Below, in pieces: positions 15,870 through 22,676 of a stretch of 36,032 bases of DNA; position 1 is the stretch's first letter, and every line of letters begins with the position of its first letter. Under the pieces are notes generated by a model. The model was not told the origin of the DNA and searched no databases. It saw nothing but the letters and a program-made list of their open reading frames with translations. Location: positions 1 through 36,032 of the forward strand of contig JAOAPV010000043.1 in NCBI GenBank assembly GCA_025463055.1. Reading direction: 5' to 3'. The DNA comes from Candidatus Acidiferrum typicum. Lineage in GTDB: Bacteria; Acidobacteriota; Terriglobia; Acidiferrales; UBA7541. Both the position numbers and the translations under genes were made by a program.

Positions 15870-16526
15870 GTGAACCTCGTCCTAAATGCAGTCGAAGTCC
15901 GAGTCATTGCTGCGCTTTGGGAAAAAGAAATCACCACTCCGGATTACTATCCGCTGTCCCTGAACGCGCTCGTCAACGCCTGCAACCAAAAATCCAATCG
16001 CGAGCCCGCCATGAATCTGGACGAAGCGGCGGTTCGCGGTGCGCTGCGCACGCTGGACGATAATTCTCTGGCGCGCTCTGTCAGCGCTGCGGACAGTCGC
16101 GTTACCAAGTATGAGCACCGCTTGCAGGAAGGTTTCAACTTCGATCGCCGGGAAGCCGCGATCTTTTGCGAGCTGCTGCTCCGTGGCCCGCAGACTCCCG
16201 GCGAGCTGCGCAGCCGCGCCGAGCGCATGCATCACTTTGATGATTTGAGCGAAGTGCAATCCGCGCTGCAGCACTTGATGAGCCGTGAGCCACCGCTAGT
16301 CAAGGTGCTTCCGAGGCAGCCTGGCACAAAAGAATCCCGCTACATGCATCTTTTGTCAGGAGAGCCGGAGGCCGCGATAGCGTTAGATGTGCATGAACCC
16401 TCGCCCATCGCAAGTCGACAAACGGATGACAAGCATGCTCGCTTGGAGTCTGAAGTGGCGGAATTACGGAAGGATATTGCGGAGGTGAAGCAGCAATTCG
16501 CCGCCTTCCGAAAGCAATTCGAGTAG
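15870..16526 (+). CDS. yceH: YceH-family protein (UPF0502/DUF480)
   Basis: The 218-residue product begins at GTG 15870 with VLNAVEVRVIAALWEKE and YYPLSLNALVNACNQKSNR, the hallmark N-terminus of the UPF0502 family. The fold is two tandem winged-helix domains, the second around FDRREAAIFCELLLRGPQTPGEL. A C-terminal coiled coil (about residues 185-218) ends the protein. The molecular role is unknown; the winged-helix fold suggests nucleic-acid or protein binding. There is no usable Shine-Dalgarno, and a promoter sits immediately upstream, so leaderless translation is likely. It runs convergent to the Sel1 gene with only 7 nt between stops. Confidence 0.9.
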   Translation: MNLVLNAVEVRVIAALWEKEITTPDYYPLSLNALVNACNQKSNREPAMNLDEAAVRGALRTLDDNSLARSVSAADSRVTKYEHRLQEGFNFDRREAAIFCELLLRGPQTPGELRSRAERMHHFDDLSEVQSALQHLMSREPPLVKVLPRQPGTKESRYMHLLSGEPEAAIALDVHEPSPIASRQTDDKHARLESEVAELRKDIAEVKQQFAAFRKQFE

Positions 16527-16533
16527 CGTCGTC

Positions 16534-17766
16534 CTACTGCGCCGGCCCACTCGACGCCGCAAGCACGTCCAACCCCGCCAGTTCCGCGCGCAAACGTGCC
16601 GCTTCCGCGCGGTACTTGTCTGCTTCCTTACGCAATCTCTGGACGCCAATCGCGGGAAAACTTGCCTCAGCCGTGCCCGGCTCGGTCAAACTCTCTTCGA
16701 GCCGCGCATCCATTTCCAAATCCACAATCTGCCGCTGTAAATTTGCAATACGCACGCGCCGCGCTGCCTGCGCGTCTGCCGCCTGCTGAGCTGCTGCGTT
16801 TGCTGCCTGCCACAGCTCCGGGTCCACTCCCTGCAGCCGGTCCGACAGCGCTTTCAAATTCTCCATCGCTGTCTTGTTTCCTTGGTCGGCCGCTGTGCGA
16901 TACCACGCAAGCGCCTGCGCGGAATCCGGAGGAATCCCTAGCCCGTATTGATTTATGTAACCGAGCTGATTCTCTGCGTTGGAATTTCCTTGTCCCGCCG
17001 CCTTGTAATACCACGTTTCCGCTTGCGCGTAATCCGTATCGACACCAAGCCCATGCTGATACAAATACCCGATGTTTTCCTGTGCGTTAGGATTTCCTTG
17101 CGCAGCCGCTTTGTAGTACCAGTCCAACGCCTGCACGTAATCTTGTTCCTCGCCTAACCCTAGCTGCGCCATGTAGCCCAACTGGTTTTGCGCGTTCGAG
17201 CACCCATGCTCCGCAGCGCGCTTGTACCACTCGCGCGCCTTTTCGTAATCCCGGGAGCCTAAGAATCCGCGCTGATAGAAATAGCCGACCTCTTCCTCTG
17301 CATCCGGCTCGCCCTGTTCCGCCGCTTTGCGAAACAAATCCAGCGCCTGCGAATAATCCTGCCGGCCGCCTTTACCGGTTTCGTACAACATTCCCAGGTT
17401 GTACTGCGCCAGTGAGTTGCCCTGCGCAGCGGCCCTGCGGTACAAAGTCATCGCGCGTCCATAAGACTGCGGGACGCCCAGCCCCTTTTCATACATCATG
17501 CCGAGCCGATTTTCTGCCGCTGCAAGACCCTGGTCCGCAGCCTTCCCGTAAAGCGCCAGCGCCTTTTCATAGTCCTGGTGCACGCCTAACCCGCGATAGT
17601 AGTGGTTTGCCAGGGTGAACTGCGCTGCACCGTCGCCCTCGTCCGCTGCCCCGCGCAGCAGTGCCAGTTCGCTGTCTCGGTCCTGCGCCCGCCCTGTCAA
17701 GACGCAGCCGATCAGCGTCGCCATCCCGGCCACAGCAATGCCTCGCAACAGTCTGTTCCGCTTCAA
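16534..17766 (-). CDS. Sel1-repeat lipoprotein with C-terminal coiled coil
   Basis: The 410-residue protein starts with a basic n-region, a short hydrophobic stretch and the lipobox LIGC (Cys21). It is therefore probably lipid-anchored after export. About seven 36-residue Sel1 repeats run from residue ~36 to ~300. Each has the A..G...A...LG..Y..G.G...DY..A pattern, for example AADQGLAAAENRLGMMYEKG. Sel1 arrays are alpha-solenoid scaffolds for protein binding. The tail (about 335-400) is a heptad-rich coiled coil. There is no operon partner on the - strand. The partner protein or process cannot be deduced. Confidence 0.9.
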   Translation of the reverse strand: MKRNRLLRGIAVAGMATLIGCVLTGRAQDRDSELALLRGAADEGDGAAQFTLANHYYRGLGVHQDYEKALALYGKAADQGLAAAENRLGMMYEKGLGVPQSYGRAMTLYRRAAAQGNSLAQYNLGMLYETGKGGRQDYSQALDLFRKAAEQGEPDAEEEVGYFYQRGFLGSRDYEKAREWYKRAAEHGCSNAQNQLGYMAQLGLGEEQDYVQALDWYYKAAAQGNPNAQENIGYLYQHGLGVDTDYAQAETWYYKAAGQGNSNAENQLGYINQYGLGIPPDSAQALAWYRTAADQGNKTAMENLKALSDRLQGVDPELWQAANAAAQQAADAQAARRVRIANLQRQIVDLEMDARLEESLTEPGTAEASFPAIGVQRLRKEADKYRAEAARLRAELAGLDVLAASSGPAQ

Positions 17767-18042
17767 GGTTGATCCCCCAGACTTCCAGGACAGTAATCGA
17801 GCACGGGCCGACGTTCAGTCGGCGTAAACACCAGCAATGTCAGCTACTTACGGGATAGACCTGCCCGCGCCCAACCCACACCGTTGCGCAGCGTATCGAG
17901 CCTGAAAGTGGCTGGCTATAGGCCGCCAGTACCTATGTGGACCTCGTGTGCTCAAACCCGCAATTTTGTGGGAGCGGTGTCCGCTTGCTGTGCATCGCAA
18001 TTGACCCGCGCCAAAACAGAGCCCATAATTCACGCCATCAGC
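17767..18042. other. Divergent intergenic region upstream of the Sel1 gene
   Basis: This ~276-nt stretch separates the Sel1 gene (-) from the next + strand frame. An open frame from TTG 17884 or ATG 17935 reads through it, but its translation is Cys/Ser-rich, lacks a ribosome binding site and shows no recognisable protein. The stretch is treated as non-coding. No clear promoter or terminator was found. Confidence 0.4.
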
Positions 18043-18594
18043 GTGCGGCAGCGAATCCACTGTTTGGTTGCCACTCTTCTCTGTTGTGCTGCTACATCGG
18101 CGCAAGTCGAGCGGCTGCCCTCAAAAATAAAAATCTCCGACACGGATCTGGCGAGTTGCTACGAAGAAGCAACCGGCAAGTTCTTGGGCTCGCAGCTCGT
18201 GCGCACTCATTTTTTCGTCTCACCGGGCGGCCGCTACCGCGCATATGTCGACGTGGAGGCTGTAGCCTCTAAATCGAAGACGTCATCTGACGGGGACTGC
18301 TCCAGCACTTCGCGTCTCTTTGTAGCTGCCGTGGATCAGCCGTTTCGCGAAGTGCTCGTTGTGGTGCCAACGTCGGACGCCATGGGGAATAGTCTCGGCA
18401 TTGTCGATTGGTCGCCAGACGGCCGCACACTGCTGGTCGCCCAAGGCGTCTTTCAATGGGGTTCTGATTTTGGAACGAGCTTTGTGCGCTTTTACAACGC
18501 TGAAAGTGGCGCGATATCGGACCCGAAGCTCGTTGACGCAGCCTTTAGCGCCCGCGCGGGTACGACCTGCGCGGTGGTTCCTCGCCCATCATAA
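18043..18594 (+). CDS. Secreted hypothetical protein, possibly interrupted at its 3' end
   Basis: A GTG start at 18043 gives 183 residues. They begin with a signal-peptide-like segment (basic start, LVATLLCCAATSA core, cleavage near SAQ). The frame is open further upstream to 17884, but that part lacks coding character. The mature part has FVSPGGRYRAYVDVEA and IVDWSPDGRTLLVAQG, which resemble blades of TolB/WD-like beta-propellers. The protein is too short for a complete propeller. A single TAA (18592-18594) separates it from a 45-codon in-frame continuation, so it may be a truncated allele. Family and function are not recognised. Confidence 0.5.
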   Translation: MRQRIHCLVATLLCCAATSAQVERLPSKIKISDTDLASCYEEATGKFLGSQLVRTHFFVSPGGRYRAYVDVEAVASKSKTSSDGDCSSTSRLFVAAVDQPFREVLVVVPTSDAMGNSLGIVDWSPDGRTLLVAQGVFQWGSDFGTSFVRFYNAESGAISDPKLVDAAFSARAGTTCAVVPRPS

Positions 18595-18597
18595 AAA

Positions 18598-18735
18598 ATG
18601 GCGACGCTTCTAGCACGAACTGGCCATACTCAGAAAATCCCCGAGGCTCGATACGCGACACAAAAACTAGTTCCGTTGCGAGAAGACTATAAGGTGCAGC
18701 GCTACGGCAAATTTGAATCGCTGAGCCTCAAATGA
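18598..18735 (+). pseudogene. In-frame continuation after the stop of the preceding gene
   Basis: Directly after the TAA at 18592-18594 and one AAA codon, the same reading frame stays open for 45 codons and ends at TGA 18733-18735. It contains QKLVPLREDYKVQRYGKF. That reads like the C-terminal strand of a folded protein rather than random sequence. It could be the tail of the upstream secreted protein separated by a nonsense mutation or a small indel. Support is weak. Confidence 0.3.
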
Positions 18736-18753
18736 CGTTTGGAGCAGGAGCGC

Positions 18754-18954
18754 TCACTCGGAGCGAATCCACCCATCCTGCTCCATGCGGTGCAAAGCCG
18801 GATACAAAGAGCCTTCTTTCACGCGCAGCACCTCATTGGTAACGCGCTGTATATGCAGCGTAATGCCGTACCCGTGCATCGTCCCCCGTGCGAGGGTCTT
18901 CAGCACCAAGAGATCCAGCGTTCCGGACAGAACATCGCTCCTACTTTGGCCCAT
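18754..18954 (-). CDS. Truncated PadR-family regulator (winged-helix only)
   Basis: The 66-residue product begins MGQSRSDVLSGTLDLLVLK and contains MHGYGITLHIQR and EGSLYPALHRMEQDGWI. These are the DNA-binding winged helix of PadR proteins that in Acidobacteria often precede ABC-type permease genes. A full PadR of this group continues with a wing strand and a dimerisation helix (~110 residues), but here a TGA follows WIRSE. No downstream permease is present. An alternative TTG start at 18975 adds seven residues. It may be a gene remnant or a minimal DNA-binding protein unable to dimerise normally. Confidence 0.7.
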   Translation of the reverse strand: MGQSRSDVLSGTLDLLVLKTLARGTMHGYGITLHIQRVTNEVLRVKEGSLYPALHRMEQDGWIRSE

Positions 18955-19145
18955 ACGTTCTTCTTGCGTTCGCAAGCTTCTCCTAGACGTCTATAGGTAG
19001 AGTACGCTCCTGGACGCGAAACGTTTTCTTTATATGTGAGGATATTTGAGCGACGCATGATGGGTTTATCTCTCGTTTATCCCCCTCGAGCTACAGTGGG
19101 CTGTCTGTTCGGGAGACTGACTAGACGTTATAAGGGAGCTAAACC

Positions 19146-19613
19146 GTGGACACACGAAACAGCAGGGCTATCCTTCTCGCATCCGTTCTTCTATTCGCAG
19201 GCTTAGCCGTCGCGCAAGAAAAGAAAATTAAGCGCGCCGATCTTCCTCCTGCGGTGGAAAAAACCGTCGCAGCACAAAGCGCCGGCGCCACCGTCAAGGG
19301 TTTCTCCAAGGAAATCGAAAAAGGGCAAACGTATTACGAAGCGGAAATGATCGTGAACGGACACACGAAAGACATACTGATCGACACCAATGGGGCGATC
19401 GTCGAAGTGGAAGAAGAGGTCGCAATGGATGCCCTCCCCGCGGAAGTAAAGGCCGGTCTGCAAGCAAAAGCTGGCGAAGGCAAGCTCGTCAAGGTTGAAA
19501 CCCTCACTAAGCAAGACAAGCTCGTTGCTTACGAAGCCCAAGTAACACAAGCCGGTAAGAAATCAGAAGTCCAGGTTGGTCCAGACGGCAAGCCGCTCGA
19601 CCATGAGGAATAA
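19146..19613 (+). CDS. Secreted PepSY-like protein
   Basis: This 155-residue protein starts at GTG 19146 behind GGGAG. It has a clear Sec signal peptide (hydrophobic AILLASVLLFAGLAVA, cleavage after AVA). The mature part is two similar PepSY-like beta-alpha units. One is around LPPAVEKTVAAQ..GATVKGFSKE...YYEAEM, the other around ALPAEVKAGLQAKAGEGKLVKVETL...VAYEAQV. Both end in the ILIDTNG / EVQVGPDGK strand pair. PepSY-like periplasmic proteins are thought to bind or inhibit peptidases; the substrate is unknown. A hairpin follows the stop. No operon partner is seen. Confidence 0.75.
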   Translation: MDTRNSRAILLASVLLFAGLAVAQEKKIKRADLPPAVEKTVAAQSAGATVKGFSKEIEKGQTYYEAEMIVNGHTKDILIDTNGAIVEVEEEVAMDALPAEVKAGLQAKAGEGKLVKVETLTKQDKLVAYEAQVTQAGKKSEVQVGPDGKPLDHEE

Positions 19614-19633
19614 GGGTAAAGAAAAAGGCTGAA

Positions 19634-19661
19634 AGGAGCACGGGCGTCAGCCTGTGCTCCT
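19634..19661. terminator. Shared hairpin between the PepSY-like gene and the convergent VOC gene
   Basis: AGGAGCACGGGC (19634-19645) and GCCTGTGCTCCT (19650-19661) form a 12-bp stem with one G-U pair and a GTCA loop. Read on the - strand the hairpin is followed by TTCAGCC and then TTTTTC, which favours termination of the VOC transcript. On the + strand there is no T-run. Confidence 0.6.
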
Positions 19662-19694
19662 CACAGCGAGCGGCTGCAAAATTTGGAATATCGC

Positions 19695-20096
19695 TCAGTG
19701 CTGCGCGGCGGCCACCGGCTGCGCAAATGTGACGTAGTGACCGCCTGGTTCCTGGAAGCCGACTTCGCGCATGCCGTAGAACGCGGTACGCTCTGGTTGC
19801 ACGATCTTTGAATTCTTCAATGCGCTCAGAACTGCGTCGAGATTGTCCACCTCGATATACAAAAACGTTGGCCCTTTGCGAGTCTCCGTAATCAGTGGCA
19901 TGTCGTCCGCGACGCTTGCGTAGCTCTGATACATCACTTCGGTGTTTCCCTTTTGCAGCGCCACAAAGCCGATGTTATTGCCGTGCGGAACTTCGATAGT
20001 CTTTGTGAACCCCAGCTTCTCCACCCAAAATGGCAACACCGGCTCGATTTCCTTCACGAATAAGACTGGCGTGATGCGTTTTACATTCGCGTTCAT
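19695..20096 (-). CDS. VOC (glyoxalase/bleomycin resistance-like) family protein
   Basis: The 133-residue protein has the two beta-alpha-beta3 modules of the vicinal oxygen chelate fold. The first starts ITPVLFVKEIEPVLPFWVEKLGF and the second contains TFLYIEVDNLDAVLSAL and ends with FQEPGGHYVTFA. The closing Glu-Pro-Gly-Gly-His region carries candidate metal ligands. Members of this fold include dioxygenases, glyoxalases and antibiotic-binding proteins, and the substrate cannot be read from sequence. GGAGGAAAGAG lies just upstream inside a small ORF whose stop overlaps this ATG by 4 nt, suggesting translational coupling. It is downstream of the ABM gene on the same strand. Confidence 0.85.
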   Translation of the reverse strand: MNANVKRITPVLFVKEIEPVLPFWVEKLGFTKTIEVPHGNNIGFVALQKGNTEVMYQSYASVADDMPLITETRKGPTFLYIEVDNLDAVLSALKNSKIVQPERTAFYGMREVGFQEPGGHYVTFAQPVAAAQH

Positions 20097-20200
20097 GGCT
20101 CTCTTTCCTCCGCGTGATTTAGCTTCTGCAAGCTCAGAAATGCGATTAACACCGTGGCAGCTGCCAGAATCGCTCTGCGCATTTGCATTGTTCTTGGCAT
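20093..20200 (-). CDS. Possible small membrane protein coupled to the VOC gene
   Basis: A 35-codon frame starts at ATG 20200, directly behind GGGGAGAGG. It has a hydrophobic core (AILAAATVLIAFLSL) that could be a membrane anchor or signal peptide. Its TGA overlaps the ATG of the VOC gene (ATGA). The arrangement is typical for coupled genes, but the protein is short and unrecognised. Confidence 0.4.
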   Translation of the reverse strand: MPRTMQMRRAILAAATVLIAFLSLQKLNHAEEREP

Positions 20201-20276
20201 CCTCTCCCCTTTTCGGGTGTATGTGGTTACAGTGGAGGTCGGTCGCCGAATATCTCGGTCGGTCACGCGCAGGCCC

Positions 20277-20597
20277 TTACCCTTCAAGGCGTTTATAGTT
20301 TGCGAGGTCAGCCTTTATGGCGAGGCGGGCAAACACTTCCTGCGGAGTGAACTTCATTTCCCGGTGGAGCGTCACAACCGCGGCGCGCGCATTCTCGACA
20401 GCCTCCTGGCTCGCCCACTCCACGATCGTGACGAAGTTGAATTCGCCGGGACCCGAAGATTGCTCCAGGACGAAATCCTGGAGGAAACCCGGTTGCGTCT
20501 TGAGGAGCTCGTGGGTCCGTCGTGCCTTCTCGAGAAATTCTTCCCGCGCGCCCCTGGGAACGATGAACTTGTCCACGCGATAGACTCTTTCTGACAT
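20277..20597 (-). CDS. ABM-domain monooxygenase family protein
   Basis: This 106-residue protein is a single antibiotic-biosynthesis-monooxygenase (dimeric alpha-beta barrel) domain. It shows the N-terminal strand YRVDKFIVPRGAREEFLEKA, the LLKTQPGFLQDFVLEQ turn, and FNFVTIVEWASQEAVENA. Such proteins include cofactor-free monooxygenases and small stress-response proteins, so the exact reaction is open. A strong AAGGAGG Shine-Dalgarno precedes the ATG. The gene reads away from a 17-bp palindrome at 20630-20646 and is probably cotranscribed with the downstream VOC gene. Confidence 0.85.
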   Translation of the reverse strand: MSERVYRVDKFIVPRGAREEFLEKARRTHELLKTQPGFLQDFVLEQSSGPGEFNFVTIVEWASQEAVENARAAVVTLHREMKFTPQEVFARLAIKADLANYKRLEG

Positions 20598-20623
20598 GTG
20601 ATCCTCCTTTTTCTTCTTGCTTC

Positions 20624-20652
20624 TTGGACTAGTCTAAATTAGACTATATGAA
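20624..20652 (+). promoter_or_regulatory. Promoter with a 17-bp palindromic operator in its spacer
   Basis: TTGGAC (20624-20629) and TATGAA (20647-20652) are exactly 17 nt apart. That spacer (20630-20646) is the palindrome TAGTCTAA-A-TTAGACTA, with 8-bp perfect arms. It lies between the divergent ABM gene and the Cdd1/PadR pair. A repressor bound there would block polymerase. The PadR encoded 350 nt downstream is the natural candidate (inference). Confidence 0.65.
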
Positions 20653-20690
20653 TGTAGACGGGCAAAAGATACATGTCAAGGAGATCCTCG

Positions 20691-20996
20691 ATGCGCTCTG
20701 ATCCTCGCGAACTCTCGGATTTGATCTCAGTAGGTCCCGCCATGCTTCGCGATTTTGAAATTCTTGGCGTGTGCAGTGTTTCTCAGCTCGCCCGTCGAAA
20801 TCCGGAGCGGCTGTATGAATCGCTTTGCCGCGTTGCCCCACAACATCAGGACATCTGCTGTTTAGACGTGTTTCGGGCCGCTGTGGCCCAGGCCAAGGAC
20901 CCACACCTTTCGGCCGACCAATGCCAATGGTGGTATTGGAGCCGCAATCGCAAACGATTGGACAAAACCGTCCAGAACGCGGGTGGCAAAAGATAG
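20691..20996 (+). CDS. Cdd1-type helix-hairpin-helix protein
   Basis: The start is ATG 20691, behind AAGGAG at 20679-20684; an ATG at 20673 would add six residues but lacks that signal. The 101-residue protein has a helix-hairpin-helix motif (LISVGPAMLRDFEILGV) and the downstream LYESLC..QDICCLDVFRAAV and QWWYWSRNR segments of the Cdd1/'pathogenicity locus' family. HhH motifs bind DNA without sequence specificity; the family's role is not established. The stop is 2 nt before the PadR start codon, so the two are one transcript and probably coupled. Confidence 0.8.
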   Translation: MRSDPRELSDLISVGPAMLRDFEILGVCSVSQLARRNPERLYESLCRVAPQHQDICCLDVFRAAVAQAKDPHLSADQCQWWYWSRNRKRLDKTVQNAGGKR

Positions 20997-20998
20997 CT

Positions 20999-21628
20999 GT
21001 GCGACAAAAGAAAAAATCCACGTTGACCATTCCAGACCTAGTGCTGCTCAGTCTGCTAGCCGAGCGCCCTATGCACGGCTACGAAGCCAACCTGGAGCTT
21101 GAGCGCCGCTGCATCCGCGATTGGGCGAATATTTCTCGCCCGCAGGTCTACTATTCGCTGGAAAAGCTTGCCGCCGCCAGTTTCATTAATAAAAAGTCGA
21201 GCAGCGAACCTGCATCAGGACCGGAGCGCGCCGTCTTTGCGACAACGCAACGTGGCCGTGCCGCGACTGCCAGCGCCCTGGAGCGCGAAGACTGGACCAA
21301 TCAGCGCGACCACCCAGTTTTCCCTACTTGGATCGCGCTTTCCTGGCTCGCGCGCCCAGGTGTTTTCAAAGAGCAACTTCGGCGGCGACGCAAGTTCGTC
21401 GAACAAGAACTGGCTCGCGAGAAGGAAACGTTGCGTTCAATTTTGGACGAAGTCGGCCACCCTCACCACGAGGCGGTGTGGATGGTCAGTCTGGCGATTG
21501 AGCAGTTTCGGACCGAGCTGAAGTGGCTGCACAAGGTTGACCGTGAATTGCCTCGCCGCGCGCCGGCACAGCATCCCGCGTATGCGCAGGACTCCCACGA
21601 AGATCCCGGCAAAGCGGGCGCAGTCTAG
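20999..21628 (+). CDS. PadR-family transcriptional regulator
   Basis: A GTG at 20999, 2 nt after the upstream stop, starts a 209-residue protein. The winged helix is at residues ~9-60 (DLVLLSLLAERPMHGYEANL, then ISRPQVYYSLEKLAAASFI). The C-terminal part (about 110-195) contains the four-helix Vir-type extension (FKEQLRRRRKFVEQELAREK..., VSLAIEQFRTELKWL). This is the longer PadR subfamily-2 layout, in which the C-terminal helices mediate dimerisation and ligand response. A palindrome in the promoter upstream of its operon is a plausible operator for autoregulation and control of the divergent ABM/VOC genes. The inducing ligand is unknown. Confidence 0.88.
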   Translation: MRQKKKSTLTIPDLVLLSLLAERPMHGYEANLELERRCIRDWANISRPQVYYSLEKLAAASFINKKSSSEPASGPERAVFATTQRGRAATASALEREDWTNQRDHPVFPTWIALSWLARPGVFKEQLRRRRKFVEQELAREKETLRSILDEVGHPHHEAVWMVSLAIEQFRTELKWLHKVDRELPRRAPAQHPAYAQDSHEDPGKAGAV

Positions 21629-21711
21629 CGGCCCTCCATCTGCGACACGCAAAATGAGCGCCCGGTGCTTGGCAAGCAGCCCGCCATTGTGTTCTCCTAA
21701 ATAGAGGCGCG

Positions 21712-22584
21712 ATGACCCTATCTTTTCAGAAGCAACGCTCGCGACGGCCGTCGATTGCTGGCCTAAGCCTCCTCATTGCAGCCCTTTTGCCAATCGCATG
21801 TGCAGCTTCCCCCAGGTCACAGCAGCAGGGGAACGTCATTCGCTTGGTGCGCAACCCCGAAGCCGCTCCCGACTTCAAGCTGACGGGGCTCGATGGTAAA
21901 GCCTTAACTCTCGCGGCCTCGCGTGGCAAAGTGATCTTGCTGAATTTCTGGGCCACGTGGTGCGGTCCCTGCCAAGCAGAAATCCCGGATCTGATTGTGC
22001 TGCAGCAAAAATATAAGGATCAGCTCCAGATTATGGGGCTAATCGTTGACGAGGATGACGCCTCCGTAGTCAAAAATGTCGTCGCTGAAACACAGATCAA
22101 CTACCCCGTGGCGATGACCTCTCCGGAAGTACGTAGCCAATACGGCGGCATCAGCGCGCTGCCCACCTCGTTTGTTCTGGATACGCAAGGCCGCATTGTC
22201 CAGAAGCACGAGGGTTTGCGCGATCCTGCCCTCTATGAAACAGAGATCCGCGCCCTGCTCGGCCTGCCCATCGACGCGCGTGTGGAGACGTTTGACGACA
22301 CCGGCCAAATCTTCATCGCGCACGCCGATCGCGCCAGCGAGCTTCCTGGTGTGGACCTTTCCCCGCTCAATCCGCAGCAAAAGCAAGTCGCTCTGCACAA
22401 ATTCAATGCCGAAGGATGCACGTGCGGGTGCAAATTCACTTTGGCGCAGTGTCGCATCTATGATCGCAATTGCGCCGTAAGCAAAGCGCGCACCGCAAAG
22501 ATTGTCACCGACCTTTCCCAGACTACGTCGGGTAAGGGCACGAAGGAGAAATCTGCAGCGCCGGCGAGCGCCGCATCTCCGTGA
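21712..22584 (+). CDS. Exported TlpA/ResA-like thioredoxin with a Cys-rich C-terminal domain
   Basis: The 290-residue protein starts behind GAGG. It has an export signal ending near LLPIAC (Cys30 may be lipidated, though Pro at -3 is atypical). The redoxin domain (about 48-185) has the active site WCGPC (Cys84/Cys87) and the cis-Pro loop ALPTSFVLD. It is thus predicted to be a periplasmic thiol-disulfide oxidoreductase. Unusually, residues ~225-262 form a second module with Cys236, 238, 240, 247 and 254 (pattern CxCxC-x6-C-x6-C). This could bind metal or act as a redox partner. The tail is low-complexity. The gene stands before the exported RidA-like gene with a 92-nt gap. Confidence 0.88.
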   Translation: MTLSFQKQRSRRPSIAGLSLLIAALLPIACAASPRSQQQGNVIRLVRNPEAAPDFKLTGLDGKALTLAASRGKVILLNFWATWCGPCQAEIPDLIVLQQKYKDQLQIMGLIVDEDDASVVKNVVAETQINYPVAMTSPEVRSQYGGISALPTSFVLDTQGRIVQKHEGLRDPALYETEIRALLGLPIDARVETFDDTGQIFIAHADRASELPGVDLSPLNPQQKQVALHKFNAEGCTCGCKFTLAQCRIYDRNCAVSKARTAKIVTDLSQTTSGKGTKEKSAAPASAASP

Positions 22585-22676
22585 CTTGCTCTCTTGCATC
22601 CTGCCTGAGCACGGAATACACTCGCGCCCTCACTACGCCGGTATAGTCAAATGGCACCGGATCTACGGAGGAGACA

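Noticed and set aside
17884-18042. N-terminal extension of the secreted hypothetical protein
   Set aside because: It starts at TTG without a Shine-Dalgarno, and a signal peptide begins cleanly at GTG 18043 instead.
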